From contig JBCDFR010000009.1 of the NCBI GenBank assembly GCA_039177505.1, positions 1 to 64,000 on the forward strand: a stretch of DNA of 64,000 nucleotides. Direction: 5' to 3'. The position numbers and the translations under genes are program-made. Position 1 is the first letter of the stretch, and each line of letters starts with the position of its first letter. This DNA is from JABSQH01 sp039177505. Its GTDB lineage: Bacteria > Actinomycetota > Acidimicrobiia > Acidimicrobiales > Ilumatobacteraceae. Positions 52,416 through 60,848 of the stretch are shown one piece after another. The notes beneath the pieces were generated by a model. The model saw nothing but the letters and a program-made list of their open reading frames with translations, was not told the DNA's origin and made no database searches.

Positions 52416-52871
52416 TCACTCGTAGTAGCGGGTGATCACCTCGGCGACACAGCTCGGCTTCTCGGCGCCTTCGACCTCGAACACGAAGTCGGTGACCACC
52501 TGGGCGCCGCCGGGGATGTCGTCGACGCTCTTCAACGTTACGCCGAGGCGCAGGTTCGAGCCCACCGGCACCGGTGACGGGAAGCGGATCTTGCCCGAGC
52601 CGTAGTTGACACCCATGGTGATGCCCGACACGCCGAACACCTGCGGGGCAAGCATCGGGCCGAGCGACAGCGTGAGGTAGCCGTGGGCGATCGGTCCACC
52701 GAACGGGCCCTGCTTGGCACGTTCGACGTCGACGTGGATCCACTGGTGGTCGCCGGTTGCGTCGGCGAAGGTGTTCACCATTTCCTGTGTCACCTCGACG
52801 TACGGCGAGTACCCGAGGTGCTCGCCGACGAGCGTCTTCAGTTCCGAGAGGCCATCGATCATGCGCGTCAT
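52416..52871 (-). CDS. MaoC family dehydratase/hydratase (hot-dog fold)
   Basis: This 151-residue hot-dog-fold enzyme has the (R)-hydratase signature: FADATGDHQWIHVDVERA (active Asp and His), followed by GPFGGPIAHGYLTLSLGP. The family hydrates (R)-enoyl-CoA esters in fatty-acid and polyhydroxyalkanoate metabolism. It lacks the double hot-dog architecture of larger homologs. ATG 52871 is the start, with an alternative four codons on. It is divergent from era, 26 bases away. Its link to the acyl-CoA ligases in the window is a plausible inference only. Confidence 0.85.
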   Translation of the reverse strand: MTRMIDGLSELKTLVGEHLGYSPYVEVTQEMVNTFADATGDHQWIHVDVERAKQGPFGGPIAHGYLTLSLGPMLAPQVFGVSGITMGVNYGSGKIRFPSPVPVGSNLRLGVTLKSVDDIPGGAQVVTDFVFEVEGAEKPSCVAEVITRYYE

Positions 52872-52897
52872 GCCGGCGAGCTTGGCAAACTCGTGCC

Positions 52898-53797
52898 GTG
52901 ACCGACGATTCGACGGACGTTCCGCAGCGCGAGGAGGTGCCCGACGGTCTGCGCAGCGGCTTCGCCGTGCTCGTCGGACGGCCCAACGTGGGCAAGTCGT
53001 CGATCATCAACGCCGTCTGTGGTTCGAAGGTCAGCATCGTCTCGGACAAACCGCAAACGACCCGTCACCGAGTGATGGGCGTGGCCACCAGGTTGGCCGC
53101 CGAGCCGCCGTGGCAGTTGGTATTCGTCGACACGCCTGGGTTGCACAAGCCGGTCACCGCGCTCGGTGAGCGCGTCAACGCCACCGCGCTCGAGAGCACC
53201 ACCGACGTCGATGTCAGGTGTCTCGTGCTCGACGCGACGCAGCCCTTCGGCAACGGGGATCGCTGGGTGGCCGAGCGCATCGGTGCGATCTCGCTGGTCA
53301 TCGTCAACAAGATCGACCGGGCGCGACCAGCACAGGTGCTCGAGATGCTCAGCGCGGCGGCGCAGCTCGATGCTGAGGCCTACGTGCCGGTGTCGGCACG
53401 AACGGGGGAGGGCCTCGATGCACTCACCGATGAACTCGTGCAGCGGCTGCCCTCCGGTCCGCTGTACTTCCCGCCGGGGTCGGTGTCGGACATCAGCGAG
53501 GAGCAACGAGTTGCGGAGCTGGTGCGCGAGCAGCTGCTCGCCGAGACGGCCCAGGAGCTGCCGTACTCGATTGCCACAGAGGTAGTCGAGTGGGAGTGGC
53601 CGCGCATCCGGGTCGACGTGATCGTCGAGCGCGACAGCCAAAAAGGAATGGTCATCGGCAAGGGGGGACAAGTGCTCAAACGGGTTGGCCAGCAGGTGCG
53701 TCGTCAACTCCCCGAGGGTGCATACCTCGAGCTCCGCGTGAAGGTCGACAAGAATTGGCAGCGCCGGCCCGACCGCGTGGAGCGTCTGGGCTACTGA
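52898..53797 (+). CDS. era: Era GTPase, 16S rRNA/30S assembly factor
   Basis: Era is a cell-cycle-linked GTPase that binds 16S rRNA. The 299-residue protein has G1 LVGRPNVGKSSI, G2 region DKPQTTRHRVMG, G3 FVDTPGLHKP, G4 VNKIDRA and G5 PVSARTGEG. It ends in a C-terminal KH domain (IVERDSQKGMVIGKGGQVLK). The KH GxxG is KGGQ. GTG 52898 gives the usual length; upstream codons are antisense to maoC. Its stop overlaps the GerMN lipoprotein gene by 7 bases, convergent. Unlike many bacteria, it is not next to phoH-ybeY. Confidence 0.93.
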   Translation: MTDDSTDVPQREEVPDGLRSGFAVLVGRPNVGKSSIINAVCGSKVSIVSDKPQTTRHRVMGVATRLAAEPPWQLVFVDTPGLHKPVTALGERVNATALESTTDVDVRCLVLDATQPFGNGDRWVAERIGAISLVIVNKIDRARPAQVLEMLSAAAQLDAEAYVPVSARTGEGLDALTDELVQRLPSGPLYFPPGSVSDISEEQRVAELVREQLLAETAQELPYSIATEVVEWEWPRIRVDVIVERDSQKGMVIGKGGQVLKRVGQQVRRQLPEGAYLELRVKVDKNWQRRPDRVERLGY

Positions 53798-54570
53798 TCG
53801 TCGGCAGTCGAACCTGGTACGGATGACCGTGCGCCGTTCGATTCCGGATCCGTCGACTCCGGGTCGGTGGCGCCTTCGTCGATCGACTCGACGGTGGTCG
53901 TCGTCTGGGGGAGTAGCTCGGTCTGGCCGGCGATGAGCACGCGGTAGTCGTCGTAGGCGACCGGCTGACCTTCGCCGGAGAGGTCGCTGTTGCCGAGTCT
54001 CACGCGGGTTGGTTCGCCGCCGATGGTGAACGACACCTGGCCGATCCGACCAACACTCGTCGTCATTGTCAGAACGATCTGTCCAAACGCTTCACTCTGG
54101 TTGAAGCTGGCGATGTCGTCGAACAGCTCCTCGTCGAGATCGATGGTCAACACACCGCCGGCTTCTTCGATGCTGACGATGAGGCCCTGTTCGATGAGCG
54201 AGTCGAGTCCGACACCCGCCGATCCCTCCGGTGGACCCGCCTCGAGGAGATCCTTCACCTGCGTCGCTCCGAAACCGCGCGGCAGCTCGAGTTCGACGGA
54301 CTGCAAGTCGCCACCGGACAGGAAGTAGATCTGGACCGGAGAGAGCGCGATCGTGGTGGTCGTCGGCAACGCCGTCGTCTGCGGAGCATCGAGCACGGTC
54401 GTGGTGGTGGTCGTAGTGGTCGTGGTGGTCGTCGGTGCCGCGTTCAGGCCGAATGGGATCTCCGCGGGCGGGATCTCGTCGAAACTGCTGTCGCCGGTGG
54501 GCACGCCGCATCCCGAGATCAATACGCCGGCGAGGACGGCGCAGCCGACCGTGCGCTGTCGAGGGGTCAT
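53791..54570 (-). CDS. GerMN domain lipoprotein (LpqB-like position)
   Basis: This 259-residue lipoprotein has a lipobox (VLISGCG, Cys at residue ~21), a Thr-rich linker with 12 consecutive Thr codons near 47-58, and a GerMN domain. The GerMN part spans ~75-190: SPVQIYFLSGGDLQSVELEL, IVSIEEAGGVLTIDLDEELF. A Thr/Asp/Ser-rich C-terminus follows. In MtrAB systems the kinase is followed by LpqB, which carries a GerMN-like part plus a propeller; here the propeller part is missing. ATG 54570 overlaps the kinase stop by four bases (ATGA), so they are translated together. Confidence 0.8.
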   Translation of the reverse strand: MTPRQRTVGCAVLAGVLISGCGVPTGDSSFDEIPPAEIPFGLNAAPTTTTTTTTTTTTVLDAPQTTALPTTTTIALSPVQIYFLSGGDLQSVELELPRGFGATQVKDLLEAGPPEGSAGVGLDSLIEQGLIVSIEEAGGVLTIDLDEELFDDIASFNQSEAFGQIVLTMTTSVGRIGQVSFTIGGEPTRVRLGNSDLSGEGQPVAYDDYRVLIAGQTELLPQTTTTVESIDEGATDPESTDPESNGARSSVPGSTADDQ

Positions 54571-56075
54571 GATCTGGCCGGCTCGACTGGAGTGGGTGGA
54601 CTCGTGATTGGCGCAATGCCGTGAGGTGGCGTCGGATTGACCACGACGCGCCCTTCGACGCGGCGGGGCAACTCGACGACGAATCGTGCGCCGCCCCCGA
54701 TCCGGTCCTCGACGCGAGTCGCGCCACCCATCGCGGCGGCGTGCTCGGCGACGAGCGCCAGTCCCAGGCCGGTGCCGATCCGGCTGCGGGCGGCGCTTCC
54801 TCGGGCGAAGCGCTCGAAGATTCGTTGGCGCTCACTGTTGGCAACACCGGGCCCCGCATCTTCGACGGCAATCAGGATGTCGGCGGCGCCGATCGGGCGA
54901 ATCTCGATACGTACAGCGCCGCCGCCGTGGGTGGCTGCGTTGTCGAGCAGATTGCCCAGAATGCGCTCGTAGCGCACACGGTCGATCGTCACCATGGGTG
55001 TTTGTGCGTGTGCCGGGTCACCCGTGCCGGTATCGATCGGGACCTCCGCGGCGCCATACCGTGACGCAATCCGGCGCGTGAGATCGACGAGGTCGACATC
55101 GTCGACGTTGAGCTCGGCCGGTCCGGCATCGAGCCGCGAGAGCTCGAGCAGGTCGATCACCATCGAGTCGAACCGACGCACCTGGCCGATGACGACGTCG
55201 AGGGCTTGTTGGGTTCGTTCGGGGATGTCGTCGCGGCGGCCGTCCAACACCTCGACCGCCGCACTCAGTGCTGTGATCGGTGAACGCAACTCGTGGCTGA
55301 CGTCGGAGGCGAATCGGGCCTCGCGTTCGATGCGCGCCTGCACTGCGTCGGCCATTTCGTTGAACGAGCCGGCGAGCCGATCGAGGTCGGGGTCGGATTC
55401 CGGGGCCAATCGCGTGTCGAGCCCACCCGAGGCGATGTCTTCTGCTGCGTCGGCGACCTGCTTCAGCGGCGCAAGGAGTCGCCGGCTGGTCGCCAAACCG
55501 AACAGCGATGCGAGCAATAGCGTGCCTGCTGCGCCGAGTGCGAGCGCGGTGAGGATGGCCGTGAGCGTGCTCTCGGTCGAGTCGAGCGAGAACGCCTCGA
55601 AATAGCCGGCGTCGTGCGCTGCGAGGTACACGCCGACGGCGAGATAGTCGTCGCCGTCGATAGTCGTGTACTGCTGGCCGGATCGTCCTGCGGCGACGGC
55701 ATCGACCAGCCGGGTCGGAAAGGCGCCGATTTGGTAGCGGACGTCGGTGACCACGGTGTCGTTGGCGATCGGGGCGCCCGCCGCCGACTGCAGCGCCGCG
55801 AACCCATCCGACTCGGTGCGCAGCCCGCCGTCGAAGAACACTCCGATCGACTCGGGATTGTCGGTGAGACGGCGACTGACTTGATCGGCGTTCTCGAACG
55901 CCTGCTGGCGCGCGTCGTCGGATCGTTCGTCGAGGAGGTTGTTGCGGGCAAACCCGTAGGTGACGCCGATCAAGACGGTGCCGGCGAGCAACGCGATGAA
56001 CACGAAGAACAAGGTGATGCGTGTCCGCAATCGCAGTGTTCGCCGGCGAGCCACGGATGCATTCTGGCTCAGCAT
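54567..56075 (-). CDS. MtrB-like sensor histidine kinase
   Basis: This 502-residue membrane kinase has TM1 near residues 18-40 (TRITLFFVFIALLAGTVLIG), an outside sensor of ~130 residues, TM2 near 172-195 and HAMP (~197-248). The phosphate-accepting His261 is in FASDVSHELRSPITAL, the N box is ERILGNLLDNAATHGG, and the G boxes are EDAGPGV and GTGLGLALV. Order and domains resemble MtrB, which senses cell-envelope state in actinobacteria. The regulator gene is divergent instead of upstream in the operon. It overlaps the GerMN lipoprotein gene (ATGA), supporting a three-part module. Confidence 0.85.
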   Translation of the reverse strand: MLSQNASVARRRTLRLRTRITLFFVFIALLAGTVLIGVTYGFARNNLLDERSDDARQQAFENADQVSRRLTDNPESIGVFFDGGLRTESDGFAALQSAAGAPIANDTVVTDVRYQIGAFPTRLVDAVAAGRSGQQYTTIDGDDYLAVGVYLAAHDAGYFEAFSLDSTESTLTAILTALALGAAGTLLLASLFGLATSRRLLAPLKQVADAAEDIASGGLDTRLAPESDPDLDRLAGSFNEMADAVQARIEREARFASDVSHELRSPITALSAAVEVLDGRRDDIPERTQQALDVVIGQVRRFDSMVIDLLELSRLDAGPAELNVDDVDLVDLTRRIASRYGAAEVPIDTGTGDPAHAQTPMVTIDRVRYERILGNLLDNAATHGGGAVRIEIRPIGAADILIAVEDAGPGVANSERQRIFERFARGSAARSRIGTGLGLALVAEHAAAMGGATRVEDRIGGGARFVVELPRRVEGRVVVNPTPPHGIAPITSPPTPVEPARS

Positions 56076-56310
56076 GACAACAGAACGGCGCCGCCACCGC
56101 TGTCACGTCGACCGGACGGGCAAGATGAGCGACCTCCAGAGCGTCCACGCGCTGCCGGTGAGGCGCCAGGGGGAGGAAGGCACCCCACCGGGGCAGCGTG
56201 AACAATCACTATGTTGCGGATCCGATGTGACAGGCCAGCGCTGAGATTGTGCGATTTCAGTAACAAAGAGCGCACTGCGGGCAGGCTCACCCGGCAGAAT
56301 CAGAGCTGAG
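56076..56310. other. Divergent region between sensor kinase and response-regulator genes
   Basis: These 235 bases hold no gene. They separate the kinase start (minus) from the regulator start (plus), so both promoters probably lie here. No clear -10/-35 pair or large palindrome could be fixed by eye. Confidence 0.5.
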
Positions 56311-56991
56311 ATGGAGTCGCTGCTGTTCATCGAAGACGACGACGGAATTCGTCTGGCGCTGTCCATGGCGTTGGAGGACGAGGGGTATTCGGTGACCGAG
56401 GCAGGCACCGGCACCGCCGGTCTGGCCGCGTTCGAGCGTCAGCCGGCCGACTTGGTGCTGCTCGACCTGCGGCTGCCGGACATGAGCGGTTTCGACGTGT
56501 GTCGTGCGATCCGGTCGACGAGCATCGTGCCGATCATCATCATCACTGCTCAGACCGACACCGTCGACATGGTGGCCGGCCTGGAGGCCGGCGCTGACGA
56601 TTACGTGACCAAACCGGTCGTTCCGAAAGAACTCGCGGCCCGGATCCGAGCGCTGCTGCGACGTGTCCACCTCCATGCCACGACGAGCGAGCCGCAGATG
56701 CAGTTCGGCGACATCGAACTCCGGCGAGAGCAGGGCCTGGCGTTCAAGGGTGGGGTCGAGCTGAGCCTGACCAAAACCGAGTATCGCCTGCTCTGCGAGT
56801 TCGCCGATCATGCGGGAGCGGTGCTCTCGCGCGACCAGCTGCTCGAGCGCGTGTGGGGGTACGACTACCTCGGCGATTCGCGCCTCGTCGACGCGCACGT
56901 GCGCCGGCTGCGGTTGAAGATCGAAGACCACCCCGACGACCCGCAATTGATCGTCACGGCGCGTGGCGTCGGCTACCGGTTGGTGGCGTAG
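56311..56991 (+). CDS. OmpR-family response regulator (MtrA-like)
   Basis: This 226-residue two-domain regulator has a receiver domain (1-115) with acidic pocket residues Glu8/Asp9/Asp10, phospho-acceptor Asp52 in LVLLDLRLPDMSGFD and Lys101 in YVTKPV. The winged-helix DNA-binding domain spans ~135-226 (LSLTKTEYRLLCEFADHAG, then LERVWGYDYLGDSRLVDAHV). The pattern is OmpR/MtrA-like. ATG 56311 lies 235 bases from the divergent kinase gene and the pair is an inferred partnership. Its 3' end overlaps the acyl-CoA ligase 3' end by ~19 bases. Confidence 0.87.
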   Translation: MESLLFIEDDDGIRLALSMALEDEGYSVTEAGTGTAGLAAFERQPADLVLLDLRLPDMSGFDVCRAIRSTSIVPIIIITAQTDTVDMVAGLEAGADDYVTKPVVPKELAARIRALLRRVHLHATTSEPQMQFGDIELRREQGLAFKGGVELSLTKTEYRLLCEFADHAGAVLSRDQLLERVWGYDYLGDSRLVDAHVRRLRLKIEDHPDDPQLIVTARGVGYRLVA

Positions 56992-58829
56992 AGCGCGTCG
57001 ATCTCGTCTGCGAACCGGGTCAGCACGCCGCGGCGCTTGAGCTTGGACGTCGGCGTGAGCAGATCAGAGTCGGGGAGCCATTCCTCACCGAGCACCTTGA
57101 CCTTCTTGACGGCTTCCGCGTTGTTGAACCCGGCCATCACTTCGGCGAGTCCCTTGTCGATGTCGGCGATCACGTCGGGGTGTTCGGCGAGCGCGATGGG
57201 GTCGGCGTCGGCGCCGCTGAGGCCATGGCTCGCCGCCCAGCTCTTGGCTGCGTCGGGGTCGAGCACCACGAGGGCCGAAACGAATGGCTTCTGGTCGCCG
57301 ATCACACAGGCTTGACCCACGAGCGGGATCATCTTCAGCTCCGACTCGAGGTTGGCCGGGCTGATGTTCTTGCCACCGGCGGTGATGATCAGCTCCTTCT
57401 TGCGGTCGACGATCTTGAGGTATCCGTCGTCGTCGAGCACGCCAATGTCGCCGGTGTGCACCCACCCATCGTCGTCGAGCGTCTCGGTGGTCTTCTCGGG
57501 CTGGCCGAGGTAGCCGACGAACATGTTGTCGCCGCGGGCGAGCACTTCGCCGTCCTCGGCGATGCGGACCTCGACGCCGGGTCCCGCAGTACCGACATAT
57601 CCCGGCTTCGGTGTGTTCGACCACGTGAGCACGGCGGTGGTCTCGGACATGCCGTACCCCTCGGTGAGCGGAACACCGATCGCCCGGAACCAGGCGAGGA
57701 TCTCGGCGGGGAGCGGAGCGGCGCCGGTGATCCCGATCTCGGTCTCGTCCAGGCCGATCAGACTGCGCACGGTGGTGAACGCCACCTGATCGAGGAAGTT
57801 CCAGGTATCGATCTCTTCCTGGGTCGCTGTGCCCGCGTCCATTTTCGCCATGATCGGCAGTGCGGCGTCGAGCGCTTCACCGAAGGCCTTGGCCTTCTCA
57901 GGGTCGGCTCCGAGCGCTGCGTTGACCCCGGCGTAGAACTTCTCCCACACGCGGGGGACGCCGATCATCACGTTCGGCTTCGCCGCCCCGACGTACCCGG
58001 CGAGCATCGAGGTCTCCGGGCAGCACGTGAGTTCGGTCGCAAAGTCGACCAGGTAGTAGTGCCCGAGGAGACGTTCCATGATGTGCGCCATGGGCAGGTA
58101 CGACACGTGCTTCTTGCCGGCGAAGTTGGTGATGTCGGTCTGCAGCTTCATGTTCTCGCCGACCGACTCGAGGGTCCACACCACGTTGTGGTTCGAGAGC
58201 ATCACACCTTTGGGCGGTCCGGTCGTTCCTGAGGTGTAGATGATCGTTGCCAGGCTGTCCGGTGTCGCCAGCTGTGCAGACGCCGCGAGGTCGGCCGGTT
58301 CGCTGGCGGCGAGCGCGTCGTAGCGCACGATGTCGTCGCCGACGCCTTCGCTGTCGTTGAGGATGACGATCTGTTCGAGCGCAGGTAGTTCGCCGCGCAC
58401 CTTGAGCACGCGCTCGAGGAACCCGGCGTCTTCAACGATCGCCAACTTGGCCGATCAGTCGTTGGCCAGGTACTCGATCTGTTCTGGCGCAGAGGAGTTG
58501 TAGATCGACACTGGCGTTGCGCCGCGGAACAGCACGGCCAGGTCGAGCGCATGGAACTCCGGAATGTTGCGCATCATCATCACGACGGTGTCGCCAGGAC
58601 CGATGCCCAACGACTCCAAGCCCGTGGTCAGGCGCGCCGTGAGGTCGGCGAGGTCACCCAGGGTCATCGTTTTGAACTCGTCGTACGGCGGGAGACCGGC
58701 GGTCGGATCGTCGACCCAGCGAATCACGGGTACGTCGCGGTTGCGTTCGAGATTGTCGAGGAACCGCATCGGCAGCGTCTGCCCGGCGACGCGGGCGTCG
58801 AGCTCTTCCCTGGTCATCGTGTCGGTCAT
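56973..58829 (-). pseudogene. Long-chain fatty-acid-CoA ligase with in-frame TGA (FadD15-like)
   Basis: A single reading frame runs from ATG 58829 to 56973 and is broken only by TGA at 58457-58455. The first 124 codons encode MTREELDARVAGQTLPMRFL, NLERNRDVPVIRW and VVMMMRNIPEFHALDLAVLF. After the stop come AKLAIVEDAGFLERVLKVRG, IIYTSGTTGPPKGVMLS, MAHIMERLLGHYYLVD, GYGMSETTAVLTW and DRKKELIITAGGKNISPANL. The total 618 codons match an FAA1/FadD15-like enzyme. In homologs as I recall them, the residue at the TGA is often Ser or Cys, so TCA or TGC to TGA is plausible. TGA works as a normal stop elsewhere here, so recoding is unlikely. Confidence 0.82.
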
Positions 58830-58888
58830 GGACAGAGTGTCGCACGTGTGACTGAAGGCACGCCAGGCACCCTGGATTCGACGTGGCG

Positions 58889-59650
58889 CTACGACGACCA
58901 GTTCGGCTGGCGCTTCTCGGCGAACGCCGCCATGCCTTCCGCGGCGTCGGGGCCGGTGAACAGCCGCTCGGAGAGTTCCTTCATTTCGTCGAACGCGTTG
59001 TCGCGTGCCAGTGCCGGGACGCGCTGCAACATCGCCTTGGTTTCGGCAACGGCTCGAGGAGCACCGGCCCGGACTCCGCTGCACAGCTCGGCGACCGTGC
59101 CGGCGACGTCGTCGCTGACGTGCGAGACCAATCCGATCGACCGCGCTTCGCCGGCGTCGAATGCTTCGCCGGTGAGCATCGCCGCGGCGATCTGCGATGC
59201 CGTCACGCGGCGCAAGATCGGCACGGAGATGATGGCCGGAGCGACGCCGATGCGTACTTCGGTGAGCGCAAACGTGACCGTCGGCGCCACCACGACGAGA
59301 TCGCACGAGGCCATCAGGCCGATGCCGCCCGCGCGCACTGCTCCGTCGATCGCGGCGATGGTCGGTCGGGGTGTGTCCATCAGCCGACGCAGCACGTCGA
59401 CGAACGGACCCGAATCCGGCGGCCCGGTGCGTCGCTCCTTGAGGTCGGCGCCCGCGCAGAACGCAGGGCCGGCGTGGGTGAGCACGATCGCCCGTGCGTC
59501 AGCGGCCTCGGCGGCGTCGAGTCGTTCGAGCACCTCGGCGACGAGCTGGCGCGAGAGCGCGTTGCGGTTCGCTTGGCTGTCGAGGGTGATCGTGGCGATC
59601 CCGTCCTCGATTGCCAGGTGGACGACCTCGTCGGTGGCGGCGTCTGTCAT
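58889..59650 (-). CDS. Enoyl-CoA hydratase/isomerase family protein
   Basis: This 253-residue crotonase-fold enzyme has LTHAGPAFCAGADLKER (oxyanion/substrate loop), AAIDGAVRAGGIGLMASCDL (second oxyanion part) and EVRIGVAPAIISVPIL. It probably hydrates or isomerises enoyl-CoA in fatty-acid or branched-chain breakdown. It is unlikely to be the missing MenB, as the MenB-specific C-terminal tail and context are absent. ATG 59650 overlaps the aldo/keto reductase stop (ATGA). The gene lies 59 bases before the acyl-CoA ligase, in the same direction, forming a lipid-acid cluster. Confidence 0.85.
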   Translation of the reverse strand: MTDAATDEVVHLAIEDGIATITLDSQANRNALSRQLVAEVLERLDAAEAADARAIVLTHAGPAFCAGADLKERRTGPPDSGPFVDVLRRLMDTPRPTIAAIDGAVRAGGIGLMASCDLVVVAPTVTFALTEVRIGVAPAIISVPILRRVTASQIAAAMLTGEAFDAGEARSIGLVSHVSDDVAGTVAELCSGVRAGAPRAVAETKAMLQRVPALARDNAFDEMKELSERLFTGPDAAEGMAAFAEKRQPNWSS

Positions 59651-60720
59651 GGCGTTCCTCCAGGGCTGGTGGTGTGCGTGCCGAGACGTTGCCAGTACGG
59701 CACGTCGCAGAACTCTTCGATCATGCCGTACGGGTAGGGCGGGAGCCCGGGCGCAGATATCTCATCGAGCCGCCTGCGTTCGCCGGTACTCAGTTCGAGT
59801 CCTGTCGCAGCGAGGTTCTCGGCCAGTTGTGTTGTTGTGCGCGCCCCCAACAAGACGGTGGACACACCGGGCCGTCCGGCGACCCACGCAAGTGCCACAT
59901 GCGACCAGGGAACGTCGTGGGCGCCGGCGATCTCGCCGACGGCGTCGAGTACCCACCAGGTGCGTTCGGTGTTGCGACCGTCGTAGGCCTCGACCCCGCG
60001 TTCGGGGTCCTCGCCGAGCCGGGTGGCGCCCGCCGGGCGTTCCGTGCGGGTGTACTTGCCGGTCAGCCAGCCACCGCCGAGCGGCGACCACGGGGCCAGA
60101 CCGAGGTCGGCTTCGAGCGCGTACGGCATGACCTCCCACTCGATGCCACGGTCGAGCAGGTTGTACTGCGGCTGGAAGGCGACGGGGCGCACGAAGCCGT
60201 GTGCCTCACACAACGTGACGATGCGGGCGAGCTGCCATCCCGTGCAGTTCGACCACCCGAGATGGCGGACTCTTCCCGAGCGGACGATGGTCGACAGCGC
60301 GTCGAGTGTTTCGACCAGCGGCGTGTGCGGGTCCCAGCCGTGCACGTAGTACAGATCGACCGCGTCGATTCCGAGCCGCGTCAGGCTGGCATCGAGCGAC
60401 ATCTCCAGGGCGCGGCGAGATGCCCCGGTCGACCCCGGTGGAGGACCGAACCGTCCCTTGGTGGCGATGATCAGGTCGTCGTGGTGCCCGCGCGCGGCCA
60501 GCCACCGTCCGATGATCGACTCCGCCGCACCGTCGGGGCCGTACACGTCGGCGGTGTCGATGTGGTTGCCGCCAGCCTCGACGAACATGTCGAGTTGGGC
60601 GTGGGCGTCGGCTTCGGGCGTTTCGGCGCCGAACGTCATCGTGCCGAGCGCGAGCGGCGCAACCAGCGGGCCTCCGGCGCCGAGCTGGCGGCGGGCGTTG
60701 AGCGGTGCAGCATGGGTCAT
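59647..60720 (-). CDS. Aldo/keto reductase
   Basis: This 357-residue AKR barrel has GTMTFGAETPEADAHAQLDM and GGNHIDTADVYGPDGAAESI (Asp and Tyr of the tetrad region). ATKGRFGPPPGSTG (Lys), VDLYYVHGWDPHTPLVET and GWSNCTGWQLARI follow. The dinucleotide-binding end is seen in VSTVLLGARTTTQLAEN. It is a NADPH-type reductase of the AKR11/12 kind; the substrate is not fixed. ATG 60720 is followed upstream by four tandem 13-bp repeats. The stop overlaps the enoyl-CoA hydratase start. Confidence 0.87.
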   Translation of the reverse strand: MTHAAPLNARRQLGAGGPLVAPLALGTMTFGAETPEADAHAQLDMFVEAGGNHIDTADVYGPDGAAESIIGRWLAARGHHDDLIIATKGRFGPPPGSTGASRRALEMSLDASLTRLGIDAVDLYYVHGWDPHTPLVETLDALSTIVRSGRVRHLGWSNCTGWQLARIVTLCEAHGFVRPVAFQPQYNLLDRGIEWEVMPYALEADLGLAPWSPLGGGWLTGKYTRTERPAGATRLGEDPERGVEAYDGRNTERTWWVLDAVGEIAGAHDVPWSHVALAWVAGRPGVSTVLLGARTTTQLAENLAATGLELSTGERRRLDEISAPGLPPYPYGMIEEFCDVPYWQRLGTHTTSPGGTP

Positions 60721-60727
60721 CGAGGTG

Positions 60728-60779
60728 CATCCTCGCGCGACGCACTCGCGCGACGTACTCGCAGGACGTACTCGCAGGA
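60728..60779. repeat. Four tandem 13-bp repeats upstream of the aldo/keto reductase
   Basis: On the minus strand the unit is TCCTGCGAGTACG (twice), then TCGCGCGAGTGCG and TCGCGCGAGGATG: four copies of 13 bases, ending seven bases before ATG 60720. Two copies are identical. A 13-base period near one helix turn and a quarter, directly upstream of a gene, suggests a regulatory array. No coding frame explains it. Confidence 0.7.
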
Positions 60780-60848
60780 CGTGACGGTGCTGGCTTCGGG
60801 ACCAACGGCCGGTGCCGCGCCACGAGGATGCTCGCTAGTGTCGGCACG

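Noticed and set aside
58455..58457. Selenocysteine or tryptophan recoding at TGA
   Set aside because: TGA is a normal stop in many genes here (coupled GTGA/ATGA overlaps), and no selenocysteine genes are seen.
58889..59650. This crotonase being the missing MenB
   Set aside because: It lacks MenB-like features, lies 15 kb from the men genes and is grouped with an acyl-CoA ligase and aldo/keto reductase.
60728..60779. CRISPR-like or coding repeat
   Set aside because: 13-bp units without spacers, and 13 is not a multiple of three, so no stable coding frame.
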